NCBI GenBank assembly: GCA_963422385.1
Contig: OY729432.1
Coordinates: 124,001-188,000, forward strand
DNA length: 64,000 nucleotides
From: JAJDTQ01 sp963422385
Lineage (GTDB): Bacteria; Desulfobacterota; Binatia; UBA9968; JAJDTQ01
Reading direction: 5' to 3'
The notes under the pieces: model-generated
Told to the model about the DNA's origin: nothing
The model's database searches: none
The model's input: only the letters and a program-made list of their open reading frames with translations
Shown here: one piece after another, positions 26,485 through 35,206 of the stretch
How positions within the stretch are numbered: the first letter of the stretch is position 1
Layout of the letters: each line of letters starts with the position of its first letter
Translations under genes and position numbers: made by a program

Positions 26485-27873
26485 ATGGCTTATACGGCAC
26501 AAGGGCGCACCAAGGACTTTCCGGTCTTCGACTGCGACAGTCACATCCACGAACCACGGGAGGTCTGGGACGAATACATTCCGGAGAAGCAGCGGGCATT
26601 CGCCAAGCAGCACTTCTACCGGGACATGGACCGGCTCGTGATGGTGGTGAACGGCCACGTGAGCTACGGCAATCCCAAGACCTATACGTATCCGGGACAG
26701 GGTTGGCACCCGGGGATGAACAAGAAGATCCTGGGTTCCATCCCGCCCAGCGATCCCCGATGGGACGAAGAGATCGGCCGCAACGCCAGCCAGCGGGACC
26801 CGCAAGTCCGCCTCAAGGACATGGACGCGTCGGGCATCGACCAGGTGATGGTGTTCCCCTCCACCTTCGTGCGCATGCCGCTGGTGAAGAACGCTGACGC
26901 GGCGCGGGTCTGCGCCACCGCCTATAACGATTGGGTCAACGACTATTGCGCCGCCGACCGGAAGCGGCTCCATCCCTGCGCCGTGCTGCCGATCCAGGAC
27001 GTGGACCATTCGGTCCGGGAGCTCCGGCGGGTGGCCAGGCTCGGCTTCAAGTCCGCGGTGGTCCGGCCGGTGATCGTCAACGACCGCTACCCCACCTTCC
27101 CCGAGTTCGACCCGCTGTGGAAGGAGTTCGAGGAGCTCGGCATGGCCTTGGGAATGCACACGTTTCCCTCGGGCGGCGAGGCCGTGACCCAGGCCATGGC
27201 GGAACGGATGTCGGCCGGCACCCGAGGCAAGCCTGTCCTGAGCCCGGCCGAAGGGAGCGGCGGCCGGCGCTCGCCCTTCACGGCCCACAACGTATACGTG
27301 TATTCGCCGGGACAGTTCGTCGAGAACATCATGCGGAGCATGGGCTCGGTACAGCCCGGCTCCGAGTCCCTGAGCTTCATCAGCGAGGCCCAGACCTGGA
27401 CCATGATCGTGCTGCTCACCGGCTGGCTCGAGAAGTTTCCCCGGCTCAGGGTAGCCATCCTGGAATCCAACTCGAGCTGGCTGCCGCTGATCCTGGAAAA
27501 GGCCGAGACCTACCTCGACCTCTACCGTTTCGTGCGGGAGCAGGCCAATCCGCCGCAGAAGGTCTCCGACCCGCGGGAGACGTTCGCGCGGCAGTGCTTC
27601 ATCGCCTTCGAAAGCGACGAGGACGTCACGCTCAGGCTGTGGGACATCTTCGAGGACATCGCTCTGTGGTCGTCCGACATGCCGCACCACGACGCCTCGG
27701 ACACATGGGAAGCCGTGGACAACATGACCCGGCACGGTGTGCCGCGGGAGGTGCAGGAAAAGCTTCTGGGCGGCAACGCCCGGCGGCTCTACGGCATCGA
27801 GCCGGAGCTGTTCGTGACCGAGGCGCCGGCGGAGTACACGCCGGTCAACATCGTGCCGCGCTACGCGGGATGA
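26485..27873 (+). CDS. Amidohydrolase-2 family hydrolase/decarboxylase
   Basis: A 462-residue TIM-barrel protein. FDCDSHIHEPREVWDEYIP near residue 10 supplies the first metal/His cluster, LGMHTFPSGGEA the central His, and LWSSDMPHHDASDTW the late Asp. GAGGAG precedes the ATG at 26485. It belongs to the same wide family as 10379-11404 but is longer, with an insertion around residues 70-110. These proteins hydrolyse or decarboxylate small cyclic acids; the substrate cannot be inferred. Downstream DNA changes to lower GC. Confidence 0.85.
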   Translation: MAYTAQGRTKDFPVFDCDSHIHEPREVWDEYIPEKQRAFAKQHFYRDMDRLVMVVNGHVSYGNPKTYTYPGQGWHPGMNKKILGSIPPSDPRWDEEIGRNASQRDPQVRLKDMDASGIDQVMVFPSTFVRMPLVKNADAARVCATAYNDWVNDYCAADRKRLHPCAVLPIQDVDHSVRELRRVARLGFKSAVVRPVIVNDRYPTFPEFDPLWKEFEELGMALGMHTFPSGGEAVTQAMAERMSAGTRGKPVLSPAEGSGGRRSPFTAHNVYVYSPGQFVENIMRSMGSVQPGSESLSFISEAQTWTMIVLLTGWLEKFPRLRVAILESNSSWLPLILEKAETYLDLYRFVREQANPPQKVSDPRETFARQCFIAFESDEDVTLRLWDIFEDIALWSSDMPHHDASDTWEAVDNMTRHGVPREVQEKLLGGNARRLYGIEPELFVTEAPAEYTPVNIVPRYAG

Positions 27874-27898
27874 ACCGACGAGTGCCACGAAACAGGAC

Positions 27899-28402
27899 CA
27901 TGGCTGCCAAACAGCGACGACAGCGACAAGACCGTTCAGGGTTCGACGGCTCAGAGGACCCTCATAGGCAACGAAATCGCGGAACTGTTCCGTCGAATCG
28001 TCGACCGTGTCCTGCCCGAACCCGCCGAAGGAGAGAAGGACGCACCAATACTCGTAAGGTACTTTGTAACGTTTCTCGGTACGTCCTTCTGGTTTTTTGT
28101 CACCGTTCTCTTCGGTTTCTTCGTTCCAATCTCTGACAAACAACCCGATTCCGATGCCACGTCTGGCGAGGCGCTTGAGCCCGCCAAGGTAGGGCCGCCA
28201 AGGTAGGGGTACAGCCGATATATGGAGCTTCGTAACAGATTCTCCAGAGGTCACTATCTCTGTCTGCGTCATTGTTTGCCTGGTGTTTACGTGCCTCATC
28301 GCGACGACGTTCAGGCATGGGCGACCGTTGACATTCTTCTTCTGTGGCTTGTTCTACCTCTCGTTAGCGGTTAACGTTGTAAAGTACGCGGTTCTGTTTT
28401 AG
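27899..28402 (+). pseudogene. Broken small membrane-protein gene in a lower-GC islet
   Basis: An ATG at 27899 with an upstream AGGA starts MAAK, but dropping one A of the AAA at 27909-27911 would give MAANSDDSDKTVQG and continue in the frame that runs to 28206. That frame encodes a soluble N-terminus and a hydrophobic segment, RYFVTFLGTSFWFFVTVLF. Around 28181-28208 lies an exact 14-bp tandem duplication (CCGCCAAGGTAGGG twice). After it, another frame (28193-28402) encodes two more hydrophobic stretches, VTISVCVIVCLVFTCL and FFFCGLFYLSLAVNVV. Neither long frame has a normal start codon. I read this as one decayed three-helix protein. Family not recognised. Confidence 0.45.
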
Positions 28403-28412
28403 GGATGGAAAG

Positions 28413-28994
28413 ATGAAAGCTTGGCTAGCCGGGGTGTTGGTCTCCGTCGTGGCCGCCGGTTCGGCAACGGTAGCGATCGGGGAGGATGTCTCCGCTCAAT
28501 CCGAGCCCAAGCCCCAGATCGTGTCCGCCAAGGAAGCGAAACTCATTACCCGGGCAGGTACAGTGACAAACGCGCTTGCGATGGGGATTTTGCTCGTCAA
28601 CCCAAAAGACAAGTACAAGCCCGTTCCATTGTACGGATACCCGGCTAAGAATCCGGATGAAATGGATGAGTCGGTTCGAGCGAATATCGTCTCCGCATTG
28701 GCCGAGGGAAAGGTCCATGCGGCAATTGTCGCACCACTTGGCAACGAGGAAGGCAGCACCTACAGAGGGAAGGCCATCAAGGTCGAGTGGCTCCGGTTCC
28801 CCACGGCCCAATCGGGACAACCCTCAAATGACCAAAAACTGTTCTCAGGTGCATCAAATCAAGCCTTCCCAGTGGCTGGCGACAGCGAGAGCTTGGTTAC
28901 GTTTACTCGGCGGCTAAAAAGTAAAGACTACGAGGCGAAGTTCATCACGACAGCGCAACTCTGGTCCGAGTTCAGGGCTAGGGCTACACCTTGA
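28413..28994 (+). CDS. Secreted protein of unknown function
   Basis: The 193-residue product has a signal peptide (MKAWLAGVLVSVVAAGSATVAIG, likely cut after AIG or soon after) and no further membrane segment. The mature part is charged, with GILLVNPKDKYKP and AIVAPLGNEEGS segments, and resembles no family I can name. A GGATGGAAAG site sits before the ATG, 10 bp after the end of the preceding broken membrane-protein gene. Base composition is lower in GC than the rest of the window, suggesting transfer. Its stop overlaps the next small gene. Confidence 0.65.
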   Translation: MKAWLAGVLVSVVAAGSATVAIGEDVSAQSEPKPQIVSAKEAKLITRAGTVTNALAMGILLVNPKDKYKPVPLYGYPAKNPDEMDESVRANIVSALAEGKVHAAIVAPLGNEEGSTYRGKAIKVEWLRFPTAQSGQPSNDQKLFSGASNQAFPVAGDSESLVTFTRRLKSKDYEAKFITTAQLWSEFRARATP

Positions 28995-29206
28995 CCGAAC
29001 CGGACAGCGTCGCGTCGTCGAGCGAGACCGAATACCTCGAGTGGCACCTGCACAACCACGACGACATGCCGCCGGAGGTGGTTCTCAAGATGGACCTCCT
29101 GCGTGTCGGCCACTGGTTCACGGACGTCGCCCTGGAGCTGGCCTCCGAGGCTCTGGTCAAGTCCTACCGGCTGTTCTCCTACGATCTGATGTCCATAAGG
29201 ACATGA
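28991..29206 (+). CDS. Small acidic protein translationally coupled to a radical SAM gene
   Basis: A 71-residue frame begins with TTG at 28991, overlapping the previous stop, and ends in an ATGA overlap with the radical SAM gene. Features are a Ser/Glu-rich start, a HLHNHDD cluster near residue 19, and a helical C-terminal half with LRVGHWFTDVALEL and YRLFSYD. No signal peptide, Cys or leader/core layout is obvious. It could be a partner, regulator or substrate of the radical SAM protein. A shorter product from the in-frame ATG at residue 26 is possible. Confidence 0.5.
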   Translation: MTEPDSVASSSETEYLEWHLHNHDDMPPEVVLKMDLLRVGHWFTDVALELASEALVKSYRLFSYDLMSIRT

Positions 29207-30384
29207 AGCGGAAGGAGCACCGCAGGACGCCCGAGTGGTTCACCATCCGCGGCGGTCACCTGGACCTCCGCCCCGTCATCGTCCAGACCACCCTGAATCC
29301 GGATTCACCTTACGTCATCGATGGGGTCGATGGGGAGGCCCGGCTGCTGCTCGATGGGCGGGAGCTCTGTGACGCAAGCTTTCCCAAGCCGCTCAAGTAC
29401 TATACGCGCTCGTTCGAGGACGGCACCCGATACCACGAGATCATCGCCTCCGGCTATTTCGCCACGGTGTTCCGCAACTGCCAGTACTGGGGTCCCGACG
29501 AGGAGTGCCGCTTCTGCGACATCAACGTCAACGTGCGCCAGATGAAGGAATCCCGGGACTTCACCTTCAACACGCCGGTGAAGCCGGTGGCCTACGTCGC
29601 CGAGGTGGCCCGCTCCATCGAGCAGGACGCCATCGACGAAGTGGGCTACGCCCCGGCCATCGACTTCCTCATCTCCGGCGGCACCATTCTGAAGACGCTC
29701 CACGGCAAGCAGGAGGACGACTTCTACCTGGAGTATGCCTCGGCCCTCAAGTGGGGCGCCCACCGCCGCTACATCAACATCCAGACCAACGCCAAGGACA
29801 AGGAGACCTTGAAGCGCTACCGCGCCGAGGGCGTGGACTGCCACCACGCCAACATGGAGGTCTGGGACAAGCGGCTGTTCGAATGGATCAATCCGGGCAA
29901 GAACCGGCGCATCGGCTGGGACAACTGGGTGCGGTGGATGGTCGAGTCGGTGGAGGTCCCGGGCGAAGGCAACGCCAGGCCCAACTTCGTCTGCGGCGTG
30001 GAGCTGGCGCGCCCCCACGGGTTCGACAACATCGCCGACGCGGTCAGGTCCACCGGCGACGGCATCGACTTCATGATGCGCCACGGCGTGTTTCCGCGCT
30101 TCAACCAGTGGCGCCGGGATCCGGGTTCCGATCTCGTCTCGCAGCACGAGCAGCCTGCCATCCCCCTGGAGTTCTACATCCGGATAATGCGCCGCTACTA
30201 CGAGAGCTGGAAGAAGTACCGGCTGCCCTTCCCTCATCACGACTCGGTACACCCGGAGCGCCGCTGGGGCTCCGGCCACGCCACCTACGATGACATGCTC
30301 TTCCTGAACGACTGGCCCAACTACGAAGAGGAATGGGACCGGGGCTCGCGGGACGGGTTGAAGGCCTGCGTCACCAACGAGTAG
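29203..30384 (+). CDS. Radical SAM protein with CX8CX2C cluster motif
   Basis: The 393-residue protein has Cys residues in FRNCQYWGPDEECRFCDIN near residue 95, a CX8CX2C spacing instead of the usual CX3CX2C, followed by radical-SAM-like strands including FLISGGTILKT (a GGE-like SAM motif) and INIQTNAKD. A Trp/Tyr/His-rich C-terminal third (WKKYRLPFPHHDS) follows. It probably binds a [4Fe-4S] cluster and SAM, but the reaction is unknown. It overlaps the 71-residue gene upstream by ATGA. No SPASM-type Cys cluster is seen at the C-terminus. Confidence 0.75.
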   Translation: MKRKEHRRTPEWFTIRGGHLDLRPVIVQTTLNPDSPYVIDGVDGEARLLLDGRELCDASFPKPLKYYTRSFEDGTRYHEIIASGYFATVFRNCQYWGPDEECRFCDINVNVRQMKESRDFTFNTPVKPVAYVAEVARSIEQDAIDEVGYAPAIDFLISGGTILKTLHGKQEDDFYLEYASALKWGAHRRYINIQTNAKDKETLKRYRAEGVDCHHANMEVWDKRLFEWINPGKNRRIGWDNWVRWMVESVEVPGEGNARPNFVCGVELARPHGFDNIADAVRSTGDGIDFMMRHGVFPRFNQWRRDPGSDLVSQHEQPAIPLEFYIRIMRRYYESWKKYRLPFPHHDSVHPERRWGSGHATYDDMLFLNDWPNYEEEWDRGSRDGLKACVTNE

Positions 30385-30450
30385 GAACCACTGCTTCGAT
30401 TCGTGTCTTCCCGAACTTCCGTGCTTGGGGTACGCACTCGGTTCCAATTG

Positions 30451-30972
30451 TCAGAAATGACGAACGCGGCCCAGGAGCCCTTCACCGGGACGCCCCTCCA
30501 CTGTCGCTGGCCAGCCGACCAGGTCAGGGCGAGGTCCGAACAGCGCAAAGACCTTGCCGTCCCTGGCCGGACCGGGCCGGACACCTCCATCCACCTTCCA
30601 GCCGTGCGCACCACCCTGTTGGAGCGCGGCCGAGAGCGCTGCAATCCCTTTCACACCTCTGTCCCTCATACCGCTTGCCCACCGTTGGCAGGATCGCCAA
30701 CTGCTCGGGCCTCCTGTCAAACTGTCCTGTGGCAGGTCAGGCGATACCATCGGTTCGTCTCCGATATCGACGGCCCAAAGAGCACGGCGAACGGTCGATA
30801 GATCCGCCGGATCGACGATCTCCTCGTGACGCAGGAACTCGGCCCAAGCGCCATCGGGCGTATCACTGAAATAGTGAGTCAATCGGTCGGGAGCGTTCCA
30901 CCGACCTGCGGGCTGCGGCACATGTTCCCTCAAGAACGGGAAGCGTGGATCCGTGTGCCGAAACGCAATCAT
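30451..30972 (-). CDS. RES-domain toxin (NAD+-degrading family)
   Basis: A 173-residue protein with the RES start IAFRHTDPRFPFL, then GRWNAPDRLTHYFSDTPDGAWAEF, where the Arg, Glu and Ser positions that name the family fall. RES toxins phosphorolyse or hydrolyse NAD+. The start overlaps the stop of the upstream Xre/DUF2384 gene (ATGA), the standard antitoxin-toxin order. Length is in the normal range, so the pair may be functional. Confidence 0.82.
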   Translation of the reverse strand: MIAFRHTDPRFPFLREHVPQPAGRWNAPDRLTHYFSDTPDGAWAEFLRHEEIVDPADLSTVRRALWAVDIGDEPMVSPDLPQDSLTGGPSSWRSCQRWASGMRDRGVKGIAALSAALQQGGAHGWKVDGGVRPGPARDGKVFALFGPRPDLVGWPATVEGRPGEGLLGRVRHF

Positions 30973-31598
30973 GTCGCCAGCGAATATCCGAGGGTGCCGG
31001 CGAGCTTCCGTACCCGAAGTGGACCGGCGTCGTCAGGCCACCAATTCTCACCCAGCAACTGAGCGGGTGTATTGCCGTCAAGCAGTGCGCGCGGGCGGTC
31101 GAACCAGCGCCGGACTCCAATGTCATTGTATGCACCCGCCAGATCACCGACAACGAAGGCCAGAAAGTGGAGACGAACGGCAACCGAATCGGGTGTCGAC
31201 CGGGTGCCGGAAAGATAGCGACGGGCGCTGGTCTCGGAGATTCCCAAGAGCCGGGCCAGCAATTCCAGCCCCAACACGTCCTGCAATGCTCGCCACTCGT
31301 GCGCAGGAGCCGGAGATTCGTCGAGTGCGGCATTGATTTTCTTGAGCAGGGCAGCAAGCTCCGTGGGGTCGGAACCCGACAAACGACGGATCTCGGCGAG
31401 AAACGTTTGGCCGATACCGGCCTCGGCCATGCCCACCTCCAAGCTCAGCAGGGCAGCATCATCCAGGCAGGTGATTTCGCCAGAAAGCAGACCCATGGCG
31501 TCCGCCCGGCTCAACGCCGCCATGGCCATCGGCGTAACGCTCGGATCGTCGAACGGACTCCGGACGGATTGGATTTGGATATTGGCCATGATCCGCAT
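30969..31598 (-). CDS. Xre/MbcA/ParS-type antitoxin (DUF2384)
   Basis: A roughly 209-residue antitoxin. The C-terminal DUF2384 region includes VLGLELLARLLGISETSARRYLSG, a helix-turn-helix-like element, and ARALLDGNTPAQLL-like sequence (RPRALLDGNTPAQLLG) that contacts the RES toxin. The N-terminal half is helical. The start is uncertain: ATG at 31598 (MRIMANIQ), 31589 (MANIQ) or 31625 are in frame, and none has a strong ribosome-binding site. It precedes and overlaps the RES gene. Confidence 0.78.
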   Translation of the reverse strand: MRIMANIQIQSVRSPFDDPSVTPMAMAALSRADAMGLLSGEITCLDDAALLSLEVGMAEAGIGQTFLAEIRRLSGSDPTELAALLKKINAALDESPAPAHEWRALQDVLGLELLARLLGISETSARRYLSGTRSTPDSVAVRLHFLAFVVGDLAGAYNDIGVRRWFDRPRALLDGNTPAQLLGENWWPDDAGPLRVRKLAGTLGYSLAT

Positions 31599-31856
31599 GT
31601 TACCCGGTAGATGTTCCCCGGTCAAGAATTTCGGAGTCCAAGCATCCGTTTCCCGAGCCGGCAGCTATTCCAGCACCCCCTCATCTTTCCACTTCCCGAT
31701 GGTGGCGTCGTCGTAGCCGAGCACGTCGCGCATGACCTGTTCGGTGTGCTCGCCGAGTGCCGGGGTGAGCGGGATGTCCTCGTCCGGCATATCCTTGAAG
31801 ATCAGGCCGCCGCGGGGAACCTCGAAGGGGCCGATGGGAGAGTCGTCGTACTTCTG

Positions 31857-33094
31857 AAGGGCACCTCTATCAACGGCGGATTCAGGTGTTTTTGTGACTC
31901 TGATGTGATGTTTTCAGTTTACGGGGGGTCGGGGGGCGGTTATTCAAGCTCGACAGGGCAGGAATTCGGCAATCCGACGCTGTGTCATCCCATTTCATGC
32001 CTGCCGTCGGCCTTTCCGCGGCCGGCGCACGCACCTATCCCGCCAACCATGCAAAACGGCGCATGTTGTAGACCAGATTCTGTAGCCCGATCTTCACCGC
32101 CGCCCGCGCCTTGCCGATGGTGCGTACCAGACGCTCGCCCTGCTGGGCAAAGACATGTTCAACTCTTGCCCGATGCCTCGAACGTTTGCGGTTCGCCTCC
32201 TTCGACCGCGCGCTCAGCGGCTTGCCGCGAGCCCCCTTGCGATGGATACGGCTGCGATAGCCCGCCCCGGTCAAATACGCCTCTCTCTTCGCGCTGCGAT
32301 ACGCCGAGTCCGCCCAGACATCCGCGCGGGTGTTGCTCGGGTCCGGCAGTTCCTCGAACACTTGGCTGTCGTGCACCGACGCATCCGTCACCTGACAGGA
32401 ACGGATCAGCTTGTGCCGATGATCGACGCTGAGATGGTTCTTGTAGCCGTAGTGGCTCCGGCCATGCTTCTTCGTCCAGCGGGCCTGCGTATCCTTCTGG
32501 CGGCGCTTCGCATCAGGCCAGTCCTGCGGCGTCTCGCCGCCTTTGATACGCGTGCTCTCGTCCCGGCTGTTGCGTTGCCTGGGCACTTCCACAATCGACG
32601 CATCCACGATCTGGCCCTGAACCCCGCTGCATTCACATGAGCCAGCATCCGCTCGAACAGACCTGACAGCAAGCCGCTGTCTTTCAGACGTTCCCGAAAC
32701 AACCGGATCGTCTTGGCGTCGGGAACCTTGTCCGACACCCTCAAGCCAAGAAAGTCCCGAAAGCTCAAGCGGTCGCGGATCTGATACTCCGCCTGATCGT
32801 CCGAAAGCTTGTACATGTCCTGCAACACCACAATCCTGGCATCACGATACAGTCCGTCGGTGTCCGACCGCCCTTTCTCTTCTCCTGGCCCTCTTGCTTG
32901 TAAAGTCCCTTGAAATCCCCGCGAAACGGCTCCCATGGGATCAAGCCCTTCAGTCTGGGCAGCGGATTGCCTTGACCTTCCAGCCACGAAAGACACTCAG
33001 CATAGTCAAAATCGCCGAAACTCTGTTGCATAGCTCAACTCCTGACCAAAACTCCGTCCTGACTATACCAAAGCCGAGGTTGATAGAGATACCC
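31857..33094 (-). mobile_element. Decayed IS5-family insertion sequence
   Basis: The about 1.24-kb element interrupts the CoA-transferase fragment. Ends read AAGGGCACCTCTATCAAC on the left and, on the opposite strand, GGTATCTCTATCAAC on the right, an imperfect terminal inverted repeat. CTG flanks both sides (31854-31856 and 33094-33096) and matches the uninterrupted sequence in the intact paralogue, so it is the likely target duplication. The 178 bp left of the transposase are non-coding and G-rich. Confidence 0.8.
32035..33031 (-). pseudogene. IS5-family transposase, multiply frameshifted
   Basis: Three overlapping minus-strand frames make up one transposase. The first begins MQQSFGDFDYAECLSWLEGQ (33031). 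The second contains VVLQDMYKLSDDQAEYQIRD (IS5 helical domain). The third contains DASIVEVPRQRNS (first catalytic Asp), HLSVDHRHKLIRS, and a final RHRARVEHVFAQQGE carrying the catalytic Glu. Frame changes near 32850 and 32620 make it inactive. Confidence 0.85.
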
Positions 33095-33691
33095 TGGAAA
33101 TAGTCCCGGTGGCGGAGTTGCGGGTCCTTGACGAGGTCGGCGTCGTTCTGCACCACGCCCGCAGCGACCCTGGCCGCCTGCAAACGGTGGGCGACCTCCT
33201 CGACTTTCTGCGTGGCCAACCACTCCGACATGATGACGTCCAGGTCGTCGGCGTGCCGGCGGCGCTCGACGCAGGTGGCCAAGCGGCTGTCGTCCGCCAA
33301 CTCTTCGTTGCCCATGACGCCGCACAGACGCCGCCACTCGTCGTCGCTGGTGACCGACACACGCACCATCGCTCGTCGCCTTGGCACCGGTAGCAGCCGT
33401 GGGGCGCCGCCGTCAGGCTCCGGTTCCCCTAGGGCTCGGGGTCCACGCCGTTGATGCTGGACTCCACCACATCGTGCCTTTCGGCGAACGCCTGCTCGCC
33501 GCACCGATCTCGGCGCTGTGGGCGTGACCATCAGTTCGTCAGTTCGCGCGAAAAGCCGCCGTCTGCCGTCGATTTCCTGGTTTCACACCGGCGTGCACCT
33601 ACCTGTTTCTCAACCGCCATGCTTCCTCTCCCTCACCGTTGATCAGGTCTCTCCAATTCAGCGTCCTCGGGCAGACGAGGTTGCTTTTGGG

Positions 33692-33719
33692 TTCGACGAG
33701 GTTTAACTCCGGATATACT
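33692..33719 (+). promoter_or_regulatory. Predicted sigma-70-like promoter for mazE
   Basis: TTCGAC at 33692-33697, a 16-nt spacer and TATACT at 33714-33719 lie 15 bp before the mazE start, followed by a TGGAGGGA ribosome-binding site. In toxin-antitoxin operons this region is also where MazE binds. The 267 bp before mazE (33468-33734) otherwise contain no gene. Confidence 0.4.
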
Positions 33720-33734
33720 TCCTGGAGGGAAACC

Positions 33735-33983
33735 ATGCGTACCAAGGTTCAAAAATGGGGGAACAGCCAAGGACTTCGATTCACGAAGACGCTGCTGGAC
33801 GAAGCCAGCATTCACGTGGGCGACGAAGTCGACATATCCGTGAAAAAAGGGCGGATTATCGTCGAACCCGTATCAAGAGTCCGGGGCAGATATGACTTGA
33901 ATGCCTTGTTGTCGAAAATGCCCGAGGGGTACCAGCCGGAGGAACTCGACTGGGGACCGCCAACCGGGAAAGAAATCTGGTAG
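33735..33983 (+). CDS. mazE: MazE-type AbrB-fold antitoxin
   Basis: The 82-residue protein has the swapped-hairpin DNA-binding start RTKVQKWGNSQGLRF and the acidic C-terminal tail RYDLNALLSK...DWGPPTGKEIW, which in MazE proteins fills the active site of MazF. Length is standard. TGGAGGGA selects the ATG at 33735. Unexpectedly the next gene, starting at the very next base after the stop, is not mazF but a large membrane protein. Confidence 0.88.
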   Translation: MRTKVQKWGNSQGLRFTKTLLDEASIHVGDEVDISVKKGRIIVEPVSRVRGRYDLNALLSKMPEGYQPEELDWGPPTGKEIW

Positions 33984-35192
33984 ATGCCCCGCTACGCAGA
34001 CGCGATACTTGCGGCCTTCCTTCTCGTCCTGACGGCGCTTTCCGTTCAAGGCGCATTGGATCACTTCGCCTATGATCGACTTGACGACATCACAACCGAA
34101 TCCATCGGCATCTATGCCTTGTCCAGGAGCATCAATGCCGGCATTTCCGTGTTACAGAGCTCCCAATTCGGGATAGGCGTAGCATCCGTACAGTTGGGCG
34201 AACTGCTCGATCCGATCAACGATGCGGTCGAGAGACTCTCGTCCACGATGGTCTGGGCCATCGGTTCGCTGTTGCTCCAGCGTTTGGTGCTTGAAGTGAC
34301 TTCGACGGCGGTTTTCCAGTGGAGTTTCTTCTGCATCGGTGTCGCGACGTTCGCGGTCCTGCTCGCTTCGGCATGGGAACCGTGTCGTGCCCTGTTTCGC
34401 GTCAGGCTCCACGTTTCCGAGGTGGGCTTGGTCCGCTGTCGCGGCCTGCTCATCCGGATTTTCGTCGTCGGCGGCATCATTCGTTTCATCGTCCCGGTGT
34501 TTGTCATCGTCAGCGTTCTGGCCGCTGAAATGTTCCTCGGATCAACGGTCCAGGAACATAGGGGCCGCTTGTCGGCTTTGAGCGCTGATGTTGGAGCAGA
34601 CCCGGGTTTGCCGGTCGTCGGCGATCAAGATCTCGCGGGTCAGAGGGATGAGACGTTGGCCATGTTGGACAACCTGGATGCCGCCCTGGAAACGCACCGG
34701 CAGGAGGCACAGCACCTGGACGATGAAATCCGGAAACTCCGCGAAAAGACGGGCTGGCGCGGCCGGTTGCCCAAAATGCTCGGCGGTGTATCTCCAGGAC
34801 AAGCGCTTTCAGCCGCAATGGCAAGACGGGAGGAAGTCGGCCATGCCATCCAGGACATCGGGGAGCAGATCGATCGCGGCAAGAGGGACTGTCAATGCAT
34901 CGAGAGGCGCATGGCTGGCGAGACCTGTGATTCGTTGTTGGACAAGTTGTCCGCCTCCGGAAAGACTGGCTACGCCCAAATAGCGGCAATCGTCGGCAAC
35001 GCGACCCGCATGGTGACGAGTATCGTCCGGCTCTCGATCGCGATCTTCATCAAGAACATTCTGTTCCCCATCGTTTTCCTGATGATCGCCTTGAAGTATA
35101 GCCTGCCCGTCATTCGATACGCCGTGCGGAAGACTTCTGCTTGGCAGCGAGACTTGATAGAACTGCCGAATTCGCTGCGACAGTTGGACTAA
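33984..35192 (+). CDS. Membrane protein with coiled coil, directly following mazE
   Basis: A 402-residue protein of no family I can name. Hydrophobic segments fall at about residues 8-24, 112-131, 157-183 and 350-370. Between the last two lies a charged, helical and probably coiled-coil domain (residues 220-315) with several Cys. The ATG directly abuts the mazE stop, the position mazF usually takes, and the first residues MPRY recall MazF starts. It may be an alternative effector under MazE control or a gene that replaced mazF by recombination. No nuclease motif is visible. Confidence 0.7.
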   Translation: MPRYADAILAAFLLVLTALSVQGALDHFAYDRLDDITTESIGIYALSRSINAGISVLQSSQFGIGVASVQLGELLDPINDAVERLSSTMVWAIGSLLLQRLVLEVTSTAVFQWSFFCIGVATFAVLLASAWEPCRALFRVRLHVSEVGLVRCRGLLIRIFVVGGIIRFIVPVFVIVSVLAAEMFLGSTVQEHRGRLSALSADVGADPGLPVVGDQDLAGQRDETLAMLDNLDAALETHRQEAQHLDDEIRKLREKTGWRGRLPKMLGGVSPGQALSAAMARREEVGHAIQDIGEQIDRGKRDCQCIERRMAGETCDSLLDKLSASGKTGYAQIAAIVGNATRMVTSIVRLSIAIFIKNILFPIVFLMIALKYSLPVIRYAVRKTSAWQRDLIELPNSLRQLD

Positions 35193-35206
35193 CGCGCCCG
35201 CACGGC

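Larger units (their letters stand above)
31665..33467 (-). pseudogene. CaiB-type CoA-transferase fragment split by an IS5-family element
   Basis: Two blocks, 33467-33094 and 31856-31665, reproduce the C-terminal half of the intact CoA-transferase at 35865-37079, with matching stretches such as SVTSDDEWRRLCGVMGN and DLVKDPQLRHRDYF. Joined, they correspond to roughly the last 190 residues. The homology stops at about 33467, so the N-terminal half is absent. A frame change near 33370 and the inserted IS element show it is non-functional. It looks like a partial duplication of the nearby gene. Confidence 0.8.

Noticed and set aside
28181..28208. 14-bp duplication as the sole cause of the membrane-protein frame break
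   Set aside because: Removing one copy does not bring the upstream and downstream hydrophobic frames into phase, so another change must be involved.
26083..28299. A 738-codon open frame on the minus strand
   Set aside because: It is antisense to the DUF35 and amidohydrolase genes, is Arg/His/Pro-rich and lacks any family motif; long antisense frames are expected at this GC content.
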